Shown: positions 16,328 to 24,895 of the stretch, piece after piece
Numbering within the stretch: position 1 is the stretch's first letter
Layout: the number at the start of each line of letters is the position of its first letter
Assembly (NCBI GenBank): GCA_002298925.1
Contig: DBMM01000091.1
Span: 55,244 to 119,243, forward strand
Source: Geobacter sp. UBA698
GTDB lineage: Bacteria; Desulfobacterota; Desulfuromonadia; Geobacterales; Pseudopelobacteraceae
Direction: 5' to 3'
DNA: 64,000 nt
Translations under genes and position numbers: made by a program
Notes under the pieces: model-generated
The model's input: only the letters and a program-made list of their open reading frames with translations
What the model was told of the DNA's origin: nothing
The model's database searches: none

Positions 16328-18313
16328 ATGGCAAAATGTTGCGGTAAAGAATCCGAAACGACGAGGGTCGGCGATGCTGTCAAACGGGTGGCCCTGGTCG
16401 GCAACCCCAACGTAGGCAAGAGCGTGCTCTTCAATGCTCTGACCGGCGCCTATGTAACCGTATCAAATTATCCCGGCACTTCGGTTGAGGTGTCCCGCGG
16501 CAGCGCGGTTATTGCCGGTGAAGCATGGCAGGTTATCGACACGCCCGGCATGTACTCGATCCACACCATTACCGAGGAAGAGCGGGTTGCCCGCGAGATT
16601 CTGCTTAACGAGTCGCCCGATGTGGTGGTGCACGTGCTTGATGCGCGTAATCTGGAGCGGATGTTGGCCATGACGGTCCAGTTGATAGAAGCCGGTTTGC
16701 CGGTCATTCTGGTGGTCAATATCATGGATGAGGCCGAACGGATGGGCCTCGAGATCGATCTTGAGCTGCTCCAGAAACGGCTGGGGATTCCGGTGATCGC
16801 TGCTGCCACCGCACGCAAGCGGGGCCTGGATGAGATTCGCGCCGCCCTGACTGCCTACCGGCGTACTGCTGCTACCAGTTTCAACTACAGTCGTCTGCTG
16901 GAACATGACATTGCCGAGGTGACGAAGAACATGACCGGCACCTATGTCCTGTCCCCGAAAACATTGGCCCTGCTGCTGTTGCAGCAGGACGAGGAGATTA
17001 CTGCTCTCTTCAAGGAACGGGACCCTGACGGATACGCGGCCTTGAGCGAGAAGGTGCGCGAGATCGCCTATGACCGTCGGGAATCCTTTCACCTCGACCT
17101 CTCGCTGGAGCGCAGGGAAATTGTCCGGAGGCTGGTCAAGGATGTGGTGCTGGCTCCTGAAAAACGGGTAGTCACTTGGGCGGAACGGCTGGCAACCCTG
17201 TCGGTGCGTCCTGTTACCGGCGTGCCGCTGCTGATGGTGGTGCTTTATTTCGGCCTATACAAGTTTGTCGGCGAGTTCGGTGCCGGAACTATTGTTGACT
17301 TGCTGGAGAAGCAGATCTTTGTGGATATAGTCAATCCCTGGGTCACTGCTGTTGTCAAGGGATTGATACCCTGGGAGATTATCCAGGAGCTGTTCGTCGG
17401 TGAATACGGTATCATCACCCTCGGCATCCGTTACGCGGTCGGCATCATTCTGCCGATTGTGGCCACTTTCTTCATCTTTTTCTCGTTTTTGGAGGATACC
17501 GGTTATTTTCCGCGACTGGCCCTGCTGGTTGACCGTATCTTCAAATATTTCGGTATGTCAGGACGAGCGGTTATCCCGATGGTGCTCGGTTTCGGCTGTG
17601 ACACCATGGCCACCATGGTTACCCGAACCCTGGAATCAACCCGTGAACGGATCATCGCTACACTGCTCCTGGCCCTGGCGATCCCTTGCTCGGCTCAGCT
17701 GGGGGTGATCCTCGGTCTATTGTCAAAGGCACCCGGCTCGCTGCTGGTGTGGGGACTGTGCATGCTTCTGCTGTTCATTGTTGTTGGGATTCTGGCTTCG
17801 AAGGTCATGCCGGGAGCGCCCCCCATGTTCTATATGGAGCTGCCACCCATGCGATTGCCGCAGCTGACCAACGTGCTGACCAAGACCTATACCCGCATGC
17901 AGTGGTATTTCATGGAAATTCTACCGCTGTTTATACTGGCGTCGGTATTGCTCTGGCTCGGAAAAATAACCGGTTTTTTTGCAAAAATGGTTACCGCAAT
18001 GACTCCGGTGATGGCGTCCATCGGCCTCCCCAAAGAGACGGCGGTGGCTTTCATCTTCGGTTTTTTTCGACGCGACTACGGTGCGGCCGGTCTTTATGAC
18101 CTGCAGACCAAGGGTCTGATGGATGCCCGTCAGTTGACGGTGGCGGCGGTGACGCTGACGCTGTTCATTCCCTGTGTGGCCCAGTTCCTGGTAATGAAGA
18201 ACGAGCGTGGCTGGAAAACTGCCAGTGCCATCGGAGTATTCGTAAGCCTGTTTGCCTATGCCAGCGGCTTCCTTTTGAACAAGCTGCTGCTGGTGACGGA
18301 GATTCTGGCATGA
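16328..18313 (+). CDS. feoB: Ferrous iron transporter FeoB
   Basis: A 661-residue inner-membrane Fe2+ transporter with an N-terminal G-protein domain and a polytopic C-terminal permease. GTPase motifs: G1 GNPNVGKS at 25-32, G3 DTPG at 71-74, G4 NIMD at 131-134. The permease has the gate regions with conserved Cys (GFGCDTMATMVTRTLES; IPCSAQLG; IPCVAQ). A short N-terminal extension carries a CC pair. The length is at the short end for FeoB but all core motifs are there. It overlaps the next gene by 4 bases (ATGA) and begins an operon feoB - Cys-rich protein - DtxR/FeoA fusion with a Fur-box-like site upstream. Confidence 0.97.
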   Translation: MAKCCGKESETTRVGDAVKRVALVGNPNVGKSVLFNALTGAYVTVSNYPGTSVEVSRGSAVIAGEAWQVIDTPGMYSIHTITEEERVAREILLNESPDVVVHVLDARNLERMLAMTVQLIEAGLPVILVVNIMDEAERMGLEIDLELLQKRLGIPVIAAATARKRGLDEIRAALTAYRRTAATSFNYSRLLEHDIAEVTKNMTGTYVLSPKTLALLLLQQDEEITALFKERDPDGYAALSEKVREIAYDRRESFHLDLSLERREIVRRLVKDVVLAPEKRVVTWAERLATLSVRPVTGVPLLMVVLYFGLYKFVGEFGAGTIVDLLEKQIFVDIVNPWVTAVVKGLIPWEIIQELFVGEYGIITLGIRYAVGIILPIVATFFIFFSFLEDTGYFPRLALLVDRIFKYFGMSGRAVIPMVLGFGCDTMATMVTRTLESTRERIIATLLLALAIPCSAQLGVILGLLSKAPGSLLVWGLCMLLLFIVVGILASKVMPGAPPMFYMELPPMRLPQLTNVLTKTYTRMQWYFMEILPLFILASVLLWLGKITGFFAKMVTAMTPVMASIGLPKETAVAFIFGFFRRDYGAAGLYDLQTKGLMDARQLTVAAVTLTLFIPCVAQFLVMKNERGWKTASAIGVFVSLFAYASGFLLNKLLLVTEILA

Positions 18314-18501
18314 AATGCGCTTTCTGTGGTTATGAGTACGACGAAAGCGAGGGCAAGCAGGGCTGCGGCGGCTGTCCGGGCGGCTGTCACAGCATTCATT
18401 GTCCCCGCTGCAACTACAAGAACCCGCTTGAGGCTGGTCTGATAAAATCCATCAAAAAAATAATTGCCAAGAAAGATCAACACAAGGGGGCCCCCAAATG
18501 A
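18310..18501 (+). CDS. Small Cys-rich zinc-ribbon-like protein in the feo operon
   Basis: A 63-residue protein with seven cysteines: CAFC (residues 3-6), CGGCPGGC near 19-26, and CPRC near 31-34, followed by a Lys-rich tail. It may bind zinc or an Fe-S cluster. It overlaps feoB upstream and the DtxR-FeoA gene downstream by 4 bases each, so translation is coupled. The place and size recall FeoC, which in enterics is a small winged-helix protein with clustered Cys, but this sequence looks like a zinc ribbon instead. A role as a FeoB accessory or iron sensor is inferred only from position. Confidence 0.8.
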   Translation: MKCAFCGYEYDESEGKQGCGGCPGGCHSIHCPRCNYKNPLEAGLIKSIKKIIAKKDQHKGAPK

Positions 18502-19142
18502 AATTGTCGGAAAAGGCTGAAGAGATTCTGGAAGCAATGTGGATTGCAATGGAAGAGGAAGGCCAGGCATTTCTGGATCCTGAAAAAACTGGCATCCATG
18601 CCGATGACCCGGCCTTTGGCGAGCTGACCCGCCATGCGCTGATCGAACTGCGTCAGGGCATGCTCTATTTCCGTCCCGAGGGGCGGGATGAGGGGCGCAT
18701 GACCATCCGCCGTCACCGCCTGGCCGAACGCCTGATGATGGATGTGCTCAATATTCGCGGTGAAGACGGTGATCACCGGGCCTGTCAGTTCGAGCACCTG
18801 CTGAATGAAGGCGTGGATGCCAAGGTCTGTACCATGCTCAATCATCCCGTCACTTGCCCCCACGGCAAACCGATTCCGCCCGGGCCATGCTGCACCGAGG
18901 CGAGAGCCCAGGGTGATCTGGGGATCGTGGCGCTGACGGAATTCAAATCGGGCCAGGATGGCGAGATCGCCTACATCCAGACCGAGGACAACAAAAAGAT
19001 GCAGAAGCTGATGGCCATGGGGGTGCTGCCGGGCAACAAGATCACCCTGGTGCAGTCGTTTCCGTCCTATATTTTCCGCGTGGGGTATTCCGAGTTTGCC
19101 ATCGATACCAACCTGGCCAAGGAGATTTTTGTCAGAAAATAA
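18498..19142 (+). CDS. DtxR-type metalloregulator fused to a FeoA domain
   Basis: A 214-residue fusion. The N-terminal half has a degenerate helix-turn-helix (EEILEAMWIAMEEEG ... MTIRRHRLAERLMMDVL) and the DtxR dimerisation/metal region (ACQFEHLL, then HPVTCPHGKPIP). The last ~75 residues are a FeoA/SH3-like domain (MQKLMAMGVLPGNKITLVQ). DtxR-like proteins repress genes with Fe2+ or Mn2+; FeoA assists FeoB. The winged helix is shorter than in classical DtxR, so DNA binding is not certain. It is the third gene of the feo operon and would give the locus a second metal sensor besides Fur. Confidence 0.85.
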   Translation: MKLSEKAEEILEAMWIAMEEEGQAFLDPEKTGIHADDPAFGELTRHALIELRQGMLYFRPEGRDEGRMTIRRHRLAERLMMDVLNIRGEDGDHRACQFEHLLNEGVDAKVCTMLNHPVTCPHGKPIPPGPCCTEARAQGDLGIVALTEFKSGQDGEIAYIQTEDNKKMQKLMAMGVLPGNKITLVQSFPSYIFRVGYSEFAIDTNLAKEIFVRK

Positions 19143-19161
19143 TGACCGGGCGAGCCACGAA

Positions 19162-19209
19162 GGTTGACAAGGGGATGATTCAGAAACTAATATACCCCGA
19201 TTGTCAACC
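19162..19209 (+). promoter_or_regulatory. apgM promoter flanked by inverted repeat
   Basis: TTGACA (19164-19169) and TAATAT (19188-19193) are 18 bases apart. The whole promoter is bracketed by GGTTGACAA (19162-19170) and TTGTCAACC (19201-19209), with inner GGGG/CCCC arms. The half-sites are those of a BirA-type box but in the opposite order, so this may be an operator for another factor or a transcript hairpin. Confidence 0.5.
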
Positions 19210-19228
19210 GTGACTTAGAAAGGCTTTT

Positions 19229-20422
19229 ATGAAGGTCATTATTCTGCTCGGCGACGGCATGTCGGATGTCGTTTATAGTGAACTAGGCAACAAATCACCG
19301 CTTCAGGCGGCACAGACTCCAAACATGGATTTCATGGCACGGAACGGCCAGGTCGGCCTTGCCAACACCGTTCCGGATGGCCTTCCGCCGGGCAGTGATG
19401 TGGCCAATCTCTCGGTCTTCGGTTACGATCCCCGCAACTGCTATACCGGACGCTCTCCGCTGGAGGCGGTCAGCATGGGGGTCGCACTGGGACCGGCCGA
19501 TGTGGCCTTTCGCATGAATCTTGTCACCATCAAACCTCAGGGCAGCAAGATTTATATGGAGGACTTCTCAGCCGGCCATATCTCGACGGCCGAAGGGTGC
19601 GAGCTGGTTGAATCTCTTCAGAAGGAGCTCGGCGGCGACCAGATCGAATTTTACCCGGGCGTCGGCTATCGTCACCTGATGGTCTGGCGGGGCGGCAAGG
19701 ACGGCATGAGTTCGACTCCTCCCCACGACATCTCCGGCAAGTCTATTTTGGAGCATCTGCCCAGCGGCGATGGTGCCGATAAATTGATCAACATCATGAA
19801 TCATGCCCAGTTGGTGTTGCATGATCATCCCGTCAACAAACAACGCAAGCAGGAAGGCAAGCTACCGGCAAATTCCGTCTGGTTGTGGGGTCATGGCAAA
19901 ACCCCCAGTATCGCCACCTACAAAGAGAAATTCGGCCTTTCCGGAGCGGTCATTTCGGCCGTTGATCTGATCAAGGGCATTGGCGTTTGCGCAGGGCTGG
20001 ATATCATTAATGTTGAGGGGGCCACCGGCTACATCGACACCAACTACCTCGGCAAGGCCCAGGCCGCTCTGACAGCCCTGGAAACCCACGATTTCGTGTA
20101 TGTTCATGTGGAAGCCCCTGATGAAGCCTCCCATTCCGGCCGGATGGATCACAAGATCCAGGCCATTGAGGATTTCGATCGTCTGGTGGTCGGTACGGTT
20201 CTGGAGGGGATCAGAAAATTTGGTGATTACGCCATTCTTTGCACCCCCGACCATCCGACACCGGTGCATCTGATGACCCATACCGCCGAAGCGGTGCCTT
20301 TCATCATCTATCGCGGCGGTGAAGGGCAGGGCAATGGCGCCGGTTCTTACGACGAGGAGCAGGCCAAAGCTACCGGTTTGTCCGTAGAGGGACATACTTT
20401 GATGGAGATGCTGCTGAAATAG
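19229..20422 (+). CDS. apgM: Archaeal-type 2,3-bisphosphoglycerate-independent phosphoglycerate mutase
   Basis: A 397-residue alkaline-phosphatase-superfamily enzyme interconverting 3- and 2-phosphoglycerate in glycolysis and gluconeogenesis. The N-terminal metal motif with nucleophile region is LLGDGMSD, followed by the family markers TPNMDFMARNG and PPGSDVANLSVFGYDP. C-terminal metal ligands lie in HVEAPDEASHSGR and CTPDHPTP. Some bacterial members of this family were proposed to act as a homoserine kinase, so that activity remains an alternative. It is a single gene with its own promoter, closed by a strong terminator. Confidence 0.9.
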   Translation: MKVIILLGDGMSDVVYSELGNKSPLQAAQTPNMDFMARNGQVGLANTVPDGLPPGSDVANLSVFGYDPRNCYTGRSPLEAVSMGVALGPADVAFRMNLVTIKPQGSKIYMEDFSAGHISTAEGCELVESLQKELGGDQIEFYPGVGYRHLMVWRGGKDGMSSTPPHDISGKSILEHLPSGDGADKLINIMNHAQLVLHDHPVNKQRKQEGKLPANSVWLWGHGKTPSIATYKEKFGLSGAVISAVDLIKGIGVCAGLDIINVEGATGYIDTNYLGKAQAALTALETHDFVYVHVEAPDEASHSGRMDHKIQAIEDFDRLVVGTVLEGIRKFGDYAILCTPDHPTPVHLMTHTAEAVPFIIYRGGEGQGNGAGSYDEEQAKATGLSVEGHTLMEMLLK

Positions 20423-20442
20423 GCCTGCGCTGACATGACAAA

Positions 20443-20482
20443 CAAAAAGGGCATCCGGTTATTCCGGGTGCCCTTTTTGTTT
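20443..20482. terminator. Bidirectional terminator between apgM and nudC
   Basis: CAAAAAGGGCATCCGG and CCGGGTGCCCTTTTTG form a long stem with a 5-base loop. A-rich and T-rich flanks let it work for both convergent genes. Confidence 0.9.
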
Positions 20483-20501
20483 GTGAAGCCGGATTACAGA
20501 C

Positions 20502-21359
20502 TCAATGGGCGAAATTGTCAATGATCCAGCGGGCGATGCTGCGCGCCGGCGGCAGCAGCGGGAGGTTATCAATGTGGAACCAGCGTGCATCGTCAAGTTC
20601 GTTTTTATCGACTGTTATCTCGCCGCCGGCATAGTCGGCTACGAAACCGGCCATGAGCTGGGCCGGGAATGGCCAGTTCTGGCTGCCAACATAGCGGATA
20701 TTTTCCGCCAGGATTCCGGTCTCTTCCCGTATCTCGCGTATGGCGCACTCCTCCAGTGATTCGCCGAAATCAAGGAAGCCCGCCACCAGACTGTATCTGC
20801 CGGCCAGCCATTCCGCCTTGCGGGTCAACAGCACCTCGCGGCCTCGTTTGACCAGCACGATGGCGCAGGGGTGGATATGGGGGAAGTGCTCGGCATTGCA
20901 GCCGCTGCAGCGTCTGCCCCACGTGCCGTTGATGGGATCGGTGTGTGCGCCGCAGCGGGAACAGTGCCGTCCCTGGCGCTCCCAGTGCAGGATCTGTTTG
21001 GCAAGACCGGAGATCGTCAACGTCTGGATATCCAGCCGGTTCTCGCTGGCATTGAACAGCTCGCCCAGAAAGGGGGGCTCCAATGCCAGACTGGAGCTGA
21101 CCGTGAGGACCCTTAGCGGTTTGCCGCGCCACGTGCCGATGCAGAGCGGCTGCTGCTGAGGTGTGATCCAGCTGGGCAGGTTACCTTCGGGCAGGCTGAA
21201 TCCGTCAGCGTCATGTTTCACTACGATGCTGGTACCCTGGATGACGGCCCAGTAACCCTGCTCTGAAGGCTGCTGCTCTGCCGATGGTGTCCGTGGTTTG
21301 AATTCATGCTTGATGGATGAAAAATTGAAGGGAAGGTTGATCTGTTCAGGGTAGGGCAT
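20502..21359 (-). CDS. nudC: NAD+ diphosphatase NudC (NADH pyrophosphatase)
   Basis: A 285-residue Nudix hydrolase that splits NAD(H) to NMN(H) and AMP and can remove NAD caps from RNA. A zinc ribbon (CSRCG ... CSGC) precedes the Nudix box (GFLDFGESLEECAIREIREETG). Downstream is SQNWPFPAQL, the NudC version of the SQPWPFPxS motif that separates it from other Nudix families. The ATG has GAGGAC upstream. It runs divergently from mltG. Confidence 0.95.
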   Translation of the reverse strand: MPYPEQINLPFNFSSIKHEFKPRTPSAEQQPSEQGYWAVIQGTSIVVKHDADGFSLPEGNLPSWITPQQQPLCIGTWRGKPLRVLTVSSSLALEPPFLGELFNASENRLDIQTLTISGLAKQILHWERQGRHCSRCGAHTDPINGTWGRRCSGCNAEHFPHIHPCAIVLVKRGREVLLTRKAEWLAGRYSLVAGFLDFGESLEECAIREIREETGILAENIRYVGSQNWPFPAQLMAGFVADYAGGEITVDKNELDDARWFHIDNLPLLPPARSIARWIIDNFAH

Positions 21360-21453
21360 GATGTCCTCAGGTCAAGGCTGCGGTGAATTGACTGGAAAAT
21401 GTTCAGGGATATCTATCAATATCGACCGCCCCTGTCAAGCATCGCCATCGTGC

Positions 21454-21482
21454 TTGACTCCAGGGAAAATATTTCCCATAAT
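21454..21482 (+). promoter_or_regulatory. Candidate mltG promoter very close to the start codon
   Basis: TTGACT (21454-21459) and CATAAT (21477-21482) have a 17-base spacer. The predicted transcription start falls at or next to the mltG ATG (21490), which has no good ribosome site, so a leaderless transcript is possible. Confidence 0.5.
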
Positions 21483-21489
21483 CAGCGGC

Positions 21490-22491
21490 ATGTCCCCATT
21501 CATCACCCCGTTGAAAAATCCCCTTGTCGCCTCAGTTCGTGTTTGTCTGCTGATTGTTTTGGGATGGTATCTTTTCTGTCTGCTGGTGCCGCCCGGCAGT
21601 GGGGCTACTGTTCATGACGTGTCATTTCCAGCCGGCAGCGGCATCAGAAAACTGGCGTTGGAGCTGAAAGCGGCCGGGATTGTACGGAGTTCCTTGCATT
21701 TTGTTCTGGTGAGCCGACTGAGAGGCCAATCCCATCGTCTCAAAGCGGGGGACTACCGTTTTAATGACGGAATGACCACGGCCGAGATCCTGGACAAGGT
21801 GTCGGCAGGAGAGGCAGATTTTCGCCGCTTTGTTTTGCCGGAGGGGTATTCCATCTATCAGGCAGCGGAACTGCTCGAACAGAAAGGGTATTTCAGCAAG
21901 GATGGATTTCTGCGAAAATGCCGCGATTCAGCTCTACTGGCTCGTTTGGGGATTCCGGCGGCCAGTGCGGAAGGTTATCTCTTTCCGGCCACCTATAATC
22001 TGCCGCTGAACAGTAGCGAGGAACAGCTGATCAGCCAGATGGCATCCGCGTTCGACAGGTTTGCCGGAGGGTTAGGTATCAGACAGCAGGCCGGCGGCCT
22101 GACCAGGCATAATCTGGTTACACTGGCTTCACTGATCGAGAAGGAAGCGGTCTCCCCTGAAGAAAAACCGATAATCTCGTCGGTCTTCCACAACCGTTTG
22201 CGTATTGGGATGCCGCTCCAGAGCGATCCGACGGCGGTCTACGGCGTGCGCGCCTTTGCCGGCAAGGTTACCAAGAAGGATATTGAACGGCCTTCGCCCT
22301 ATAATACCTACCTGAAACGGGGGCTGCCGTCCGGGCCCATCGGCAATCCCGGCAGCGACGCCCTCAAGGCGGCCCTGCATCCGGCAGATACTAACTACCT
22401 CTACTTTGTTGCTCGCCAGGACGGTACCCACCAGTTTTCCAGCACACTCGCAGAGCATAACCGGGCAGTTGTCCGTTATCTGAAAAACTGA
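21490..22491 (+). CDS. mltG: Endolytic murein transglycosylase MltG
   Basis: A ~333-residue inner-membrane lytic transglycosylase of the YceG family that cuts nascent peptidoglycan strands and so sets glycan length. One membrane anchor (VRVCLLIVLGWYLFCLLV) is followed by a LysM-like region and the YceG domain. The catalytic Glu sits in LASLIEKEA, followed by SSVFHNRL, MPLQSDPTAVYG and SPYNTYLKRGLPSGPIGNPG. Start placed at MSPFITPLKN, just before the anchor; an in-frame ATG 132 bases upstream would add unlikely sequence and overlap nudC. Confidence 0.94.
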   Translation: MSPFITPLKNPLVASVRVCLLIVLGWYLFCLLVPPGSGATVHDVSFPAGSGIRKLALELKAAGIVRSSLHFVLVSRLRGQSHRLKAGDYRFNDGMTTAEILDKVSAGEADFRRFVLPEGYSIYQAAELLEQKGYFSKDGFLRKCRDSALLARLGIPAASAEGYLFPATYNLPLNSSEEQLISQMASAFDRFAGGLGIRQQAGGLTRHNLVTLASLIEKEAVSPEEKPIISSVFHNRLRIGMPLQSDPTAVYGVRAFAGKVTKKDIERPSPYNTYLKRGLPSGPIGNPGSDALKAALHPADTNYLYFVARQDGTHQFSSTLAEHNRAVVRYLKN

Positions 22492-23142
22492 TCAGGAAGA
22501 TATTGGCTGAATGTGCTCCCTGACACCGCCGAATGTCAGGCGGTGAACGGCCGACGGCCCAAGCAGGCGGATCGCCTCCATATGGGACGCGCAGCCGTAA
22601 CCCTTGTGGGCTGCGAATCCGTAGCCGGGGTGGATGGCATCCAGTTCGCACATCAGGCGGTCGCGGGTGACCTTGGCGATAATCGAGGCGGCGGCAATTG
22701 ACAGGCTGAGGGAGTCGCCTTTTTTGATGGTTTTCTGAGGTAGGGGGCAATCGATGGTGCTGATGCCGTCAATCAGCAGATAGTCGGGCTGGGGGGAAAG
22801 CTGTTTGACGGCTTCCAGCATGGCGTGGCGCGTGGCCTGCAAAATATTGATGCGGTCGATCAGTTCGGGGCTGGCCAAGCCAGTTCCCACGGACAGAGCC
22901 TTAGTCATGATGTCGTTGAACAGTCGCTCCCGCTTGTATGGGGAGAGCTTTTTGGAATCGTCGACACCTTCGATGCGAAGCCCCTCCGGAAGGATTACGG
23001 CCGCCGCCACAACCGGTCCCGCCAAGGGGCCGCGGCCGGCCTCATCGATGCCGGCGATCAAGCCGAAACCTCGCCGGATGGCCTGTTGTTCAAAGGCCAG
23101 GGTATCTGCGGGGGGAGAATCGAAAAGATCGGTTTGTTTCAT
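22492..23142 (-). CDS. rnhB: Ribonuclease HII
   Basis: A 216-residue type 2 RNase H that removes ribonucleotides from DNA and degrades RNA-DNA hybrids. The N-terminal motif AGIDEAGRGPLAGPV supplies the first catalytic Asp/Glu; the others are in YLLIDG and AAASIIAKVTRDRLM. Length is normal. It lies at the end of the ffh-to-rplS block, separated from rplS by a terminator, and is convergent with mltG with no gap between the two stops. Confidence 0.97.
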   Translation of the reverse strand: MKQTDLFDSPPADTLAFEQQAIRRGFGLIAGIDEAGRGPLAGPVVAAAVILPEGLRIEGVDDSKKLSPYKRERLFNDIMTKALSVGTGLASPELIDRINILQATRHAMLEAVKQLSPQPDYLLIDGISTIDCPLPQKTIKKGDSLSLSIAAASIIAKVTRDRLMCELDAIHPGYGFAAHKGYGCASHMEAIRLLGPSAVHRLTFGGVREHIQPISS

Positions 23143-23156
23143 TTCAATCCCTAACG

Positions 23157-23186
23157 AAAAAGCCCCGCTTGAGCGGGGCTTTTGTT
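23157..23186 (-). terminator. Terminator after rplS
   Basis: AAAAAGCCCCGCTTGAGCGGGGCTTTT: a 9-base GC-rich stem with a T-run on the minus strand, between rplS and rnhB. Some readthrough must reach rnhB unless it has its own promoter. Confidence 0.85.
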
Positions 23187-23192
23187 TTCATG

Positions 23193-23549
23193 CTATGCGC
23201 CAGCCACGTATTTCTTTTCGCGGATCCTGGCTGCCTTGCCACGCAGTTTGCGCAGGTAGTAAAGTTTGGCGCGACGGACATGGCCGCGGGTAACGATTTC
23301 GATCTGTTCCAGAACCGGTGAGTGTAGCGGGAAAACCCTTTCAACACCGATTCCGTTGGAGATTTTGCGAACGGTGAAAGACTCGCGAATGCCGCCGTTC
23401 TGACGCGCGATTACAACGCCCTGGTAAGCCTGGATACGCTGTTTGTCGCCCTCGACGATCTTTACATGTACCTTGACCGTATCCCCAACCCTGAAGGTCG
23501 GGATGTTCTTCTTCATCTGTTCGAATTCAATAAAATCGATGGTGTTCAT
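23193..23549 (-). CDS. rplS: 50S ribosomal protein L19
   Basis: A 118-residue large-subunit protein located at the 30S-50S interface. The L19 signature is visible: FRVGDTVKVHVKIVEG, then RIQAYQGVVIARQNGG, FTVRKISNGIGVERVFPLHSP, and the basic C-terminus RAKLYYLRKLRGKAARI. Gene order rpsP-khpA-rimM-trmD-(methylase)-rplS is the classical trmD operon. Confidence 0.98.
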   Translation of the reverse strand: MNTIDFIEFEQMKKNIPTFRVGDTVKVHVKIVEGDKQRIQAYQGVVIARQNGGIRESFTVRKISNGIGVERVFPLHSPVLEQIEIVTRGHVRRAKLYYLRKLRGKAARIREKKYVAGA

Positions 23550-23595
23550 TGGTGGCTTCCTCCTCTATGTCTCTCTGATTGTGAATTGTATGAAT

Positions 23596-24168
23596 CTACC
23601 GCGTTCCTCTCAGGCGATCGAGCATGATGGCAGCAGCCGATCGTACCGAGAGGTGGTTGTATTGTCCAGAACCCGCAATGGGGGCCAGTATGTGGTCAGC
23701 CGCATCAAAACATGCGTCCGTCAGTCCCCAACCCGTTCCCAGCAGCAGCAGGTAGGGTTTTTTGCTGTCAGTTAGCTTGTGGCGCAGTTCATTGCAGTCT
23801 ATGCTGTTGGACCGCTCTGATGCACCGGTTATGACAGTTTTCACCGGTTCTTCGAATCCGGTCTGGAAGTCGGCAATGGCACCTTTCAGGGATTCGCATA
23901 CCCTGACAATCTCAAGTGCTTCCTTGCGGTCCGTGTTGTAGCTTGCTCCCCAGCCATCCTGCCAGTGTCCAGCAATCCGCTGTGCAAGATTGCGCTGGTC
24001 AGCCGAAGGGGTCACGATATATAAGCGGTCCAGGCCGAAGGTTCTGGATGCGCGGGCAATGTCGTGCAGGTCGAGGTTCGTCAGTGCTGTAGTGACGATC
24101 TCATGGTGTTTATTGTACACCGGGTAGTGCAGTAAGGCGATGGCCAGGTTAGATGAAGGTTGCGCCAT
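23596..24168 (-). CDS. SPOUT-fold RNA methyltransferase-like protein (Methyltrn_RNA_4)
   Basis: A 190-residue protein of the COG4752 kind. The N-terminus (IALLHYPVYNKHHEIVTTAL) and the C-terminal trefoil-knot region (LLLGTGWGL ... YNHLSVRSAAAIMLDRL) mark a SPOUT SAM-dependent methylase. It is inserted between trmD and rplS and overlaps trmD by 20 bases, so the two are coupled. Databases sometimes label it tRNA (guanine-N1)-methyltransferase, but that is TrmD's activity; the true RNA target is unknown. Confidence 0.85.
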   Translation of the reverse strand: MAQPSSNLAIALLHYPVYNKHHEIVTTALTNLDLHDIARASRTFGLDRLYIVTPSADQRNLAQRIAGHWQDGWGASYNTDRKEALEIVRVCESLKGAIADFQTGFEEPVKTVITGASERSNSIDCNELRHKLTDSKKPYLLLLGTGWGLTDACFDAADHILAPIAGSGQYNHLSVRSAAAIMLDRLRGTR

Positions 24169-24895
24169 CTTGATGGTCCAGTTCGGCTAGCAGTTTGCGG
24201 TCTTCCTTGGTCAGAGTTATCCCGGTCAGCAGGTCCGGTCGCAAGATGCGAGTTTTGCGAAGCGATTCGCGTCGACGCCATTTTCTGATCAGTTCATGGT
24301 TGCCGGATAACAGGATTTCAGGAACCTTCAAGCCCCTGAATTCGGGAGGCCGCGTGTACTGCGGGTATTCCAGCAACCCATCGCAGAAAGAGTCGGTTTC
24401 GGCAGATTCTCCGCTACCGAGTACACCCGGAATAAGGCGTGTAACTGCATCAACGATGGTAATTGCCGCAATTTCGCCGCCTGATAAAACAAAGTCGCCC
24501 AAAGAGATATCATCTTCGACAAAGAGATCACGGATTCGCTCGTCAACCCCTTCGTAGCGTCCGCAGATGATGATCAGGCCGGGACGCAAGGCAAGTTCTG
24601 CTGCTACGGCATGGGTGAGACGTCTGCCCTGGGGAGATGTCATCACTATGGTTGATGCCGGCTGCCGTGACTTGACCGACTCGATGCAGGCGGCCAGCGG
24701 CTCAACCTTCATGACCATGCCGGCGCCGCCTCCGTAGGGGGCGTCATCGGTGACCTGATGCCTGTCCGTGGCGTAATCGCGTATATTGTGCAGTGCAATG
24801 TCAATGAGCTGTTTGTCCCTGCCCCGTCTGATGATGCTCTCGTCAAATGGACCGCAGAACATCCCGGGGAAGAGGGTCAATATGTCGAATCTCAT
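24149..24895 (-). CDS. trmD: tRNA (guanine37-N1)-methyltransferase
   Basis: A 248-residue SPOUT enzyme that makes m1G37 in tRNAs reading CNN codons and so prevents +1 frameshifts. Key regions: DILTLFPGMF at the N-terminus, DDAPYGGGAGMVMK, SPQGRRL, ICGRYEGVDERI, and the knot ISLGDFVLSGGE. It overlaps rimM upstream by 4 bases and the SPOUT methylase downstream. Confidence 0.98.
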   Translation of the reverse strand: MRFDILTLFPGMFCGPFDESIIRRGRDKQLIDIALHNIRDYATDRHQVTDDAPYGGGAGMVMKVEPLAACIESVKSRQPASTIVMTSPQGRRLTHAVAAELALRPGLIIICGRYEGVDERIRDLFVEDDISLGDFVLSGGEIAAITIVDAVTRLIPGVLGSGESAETDSFCDGLLEYPQYTRPPEFRGLKVPEILLSGNHELIRKWRRRESLRKTRILRPDLLTGITLTKEDRKLLAELDHQDGATFI

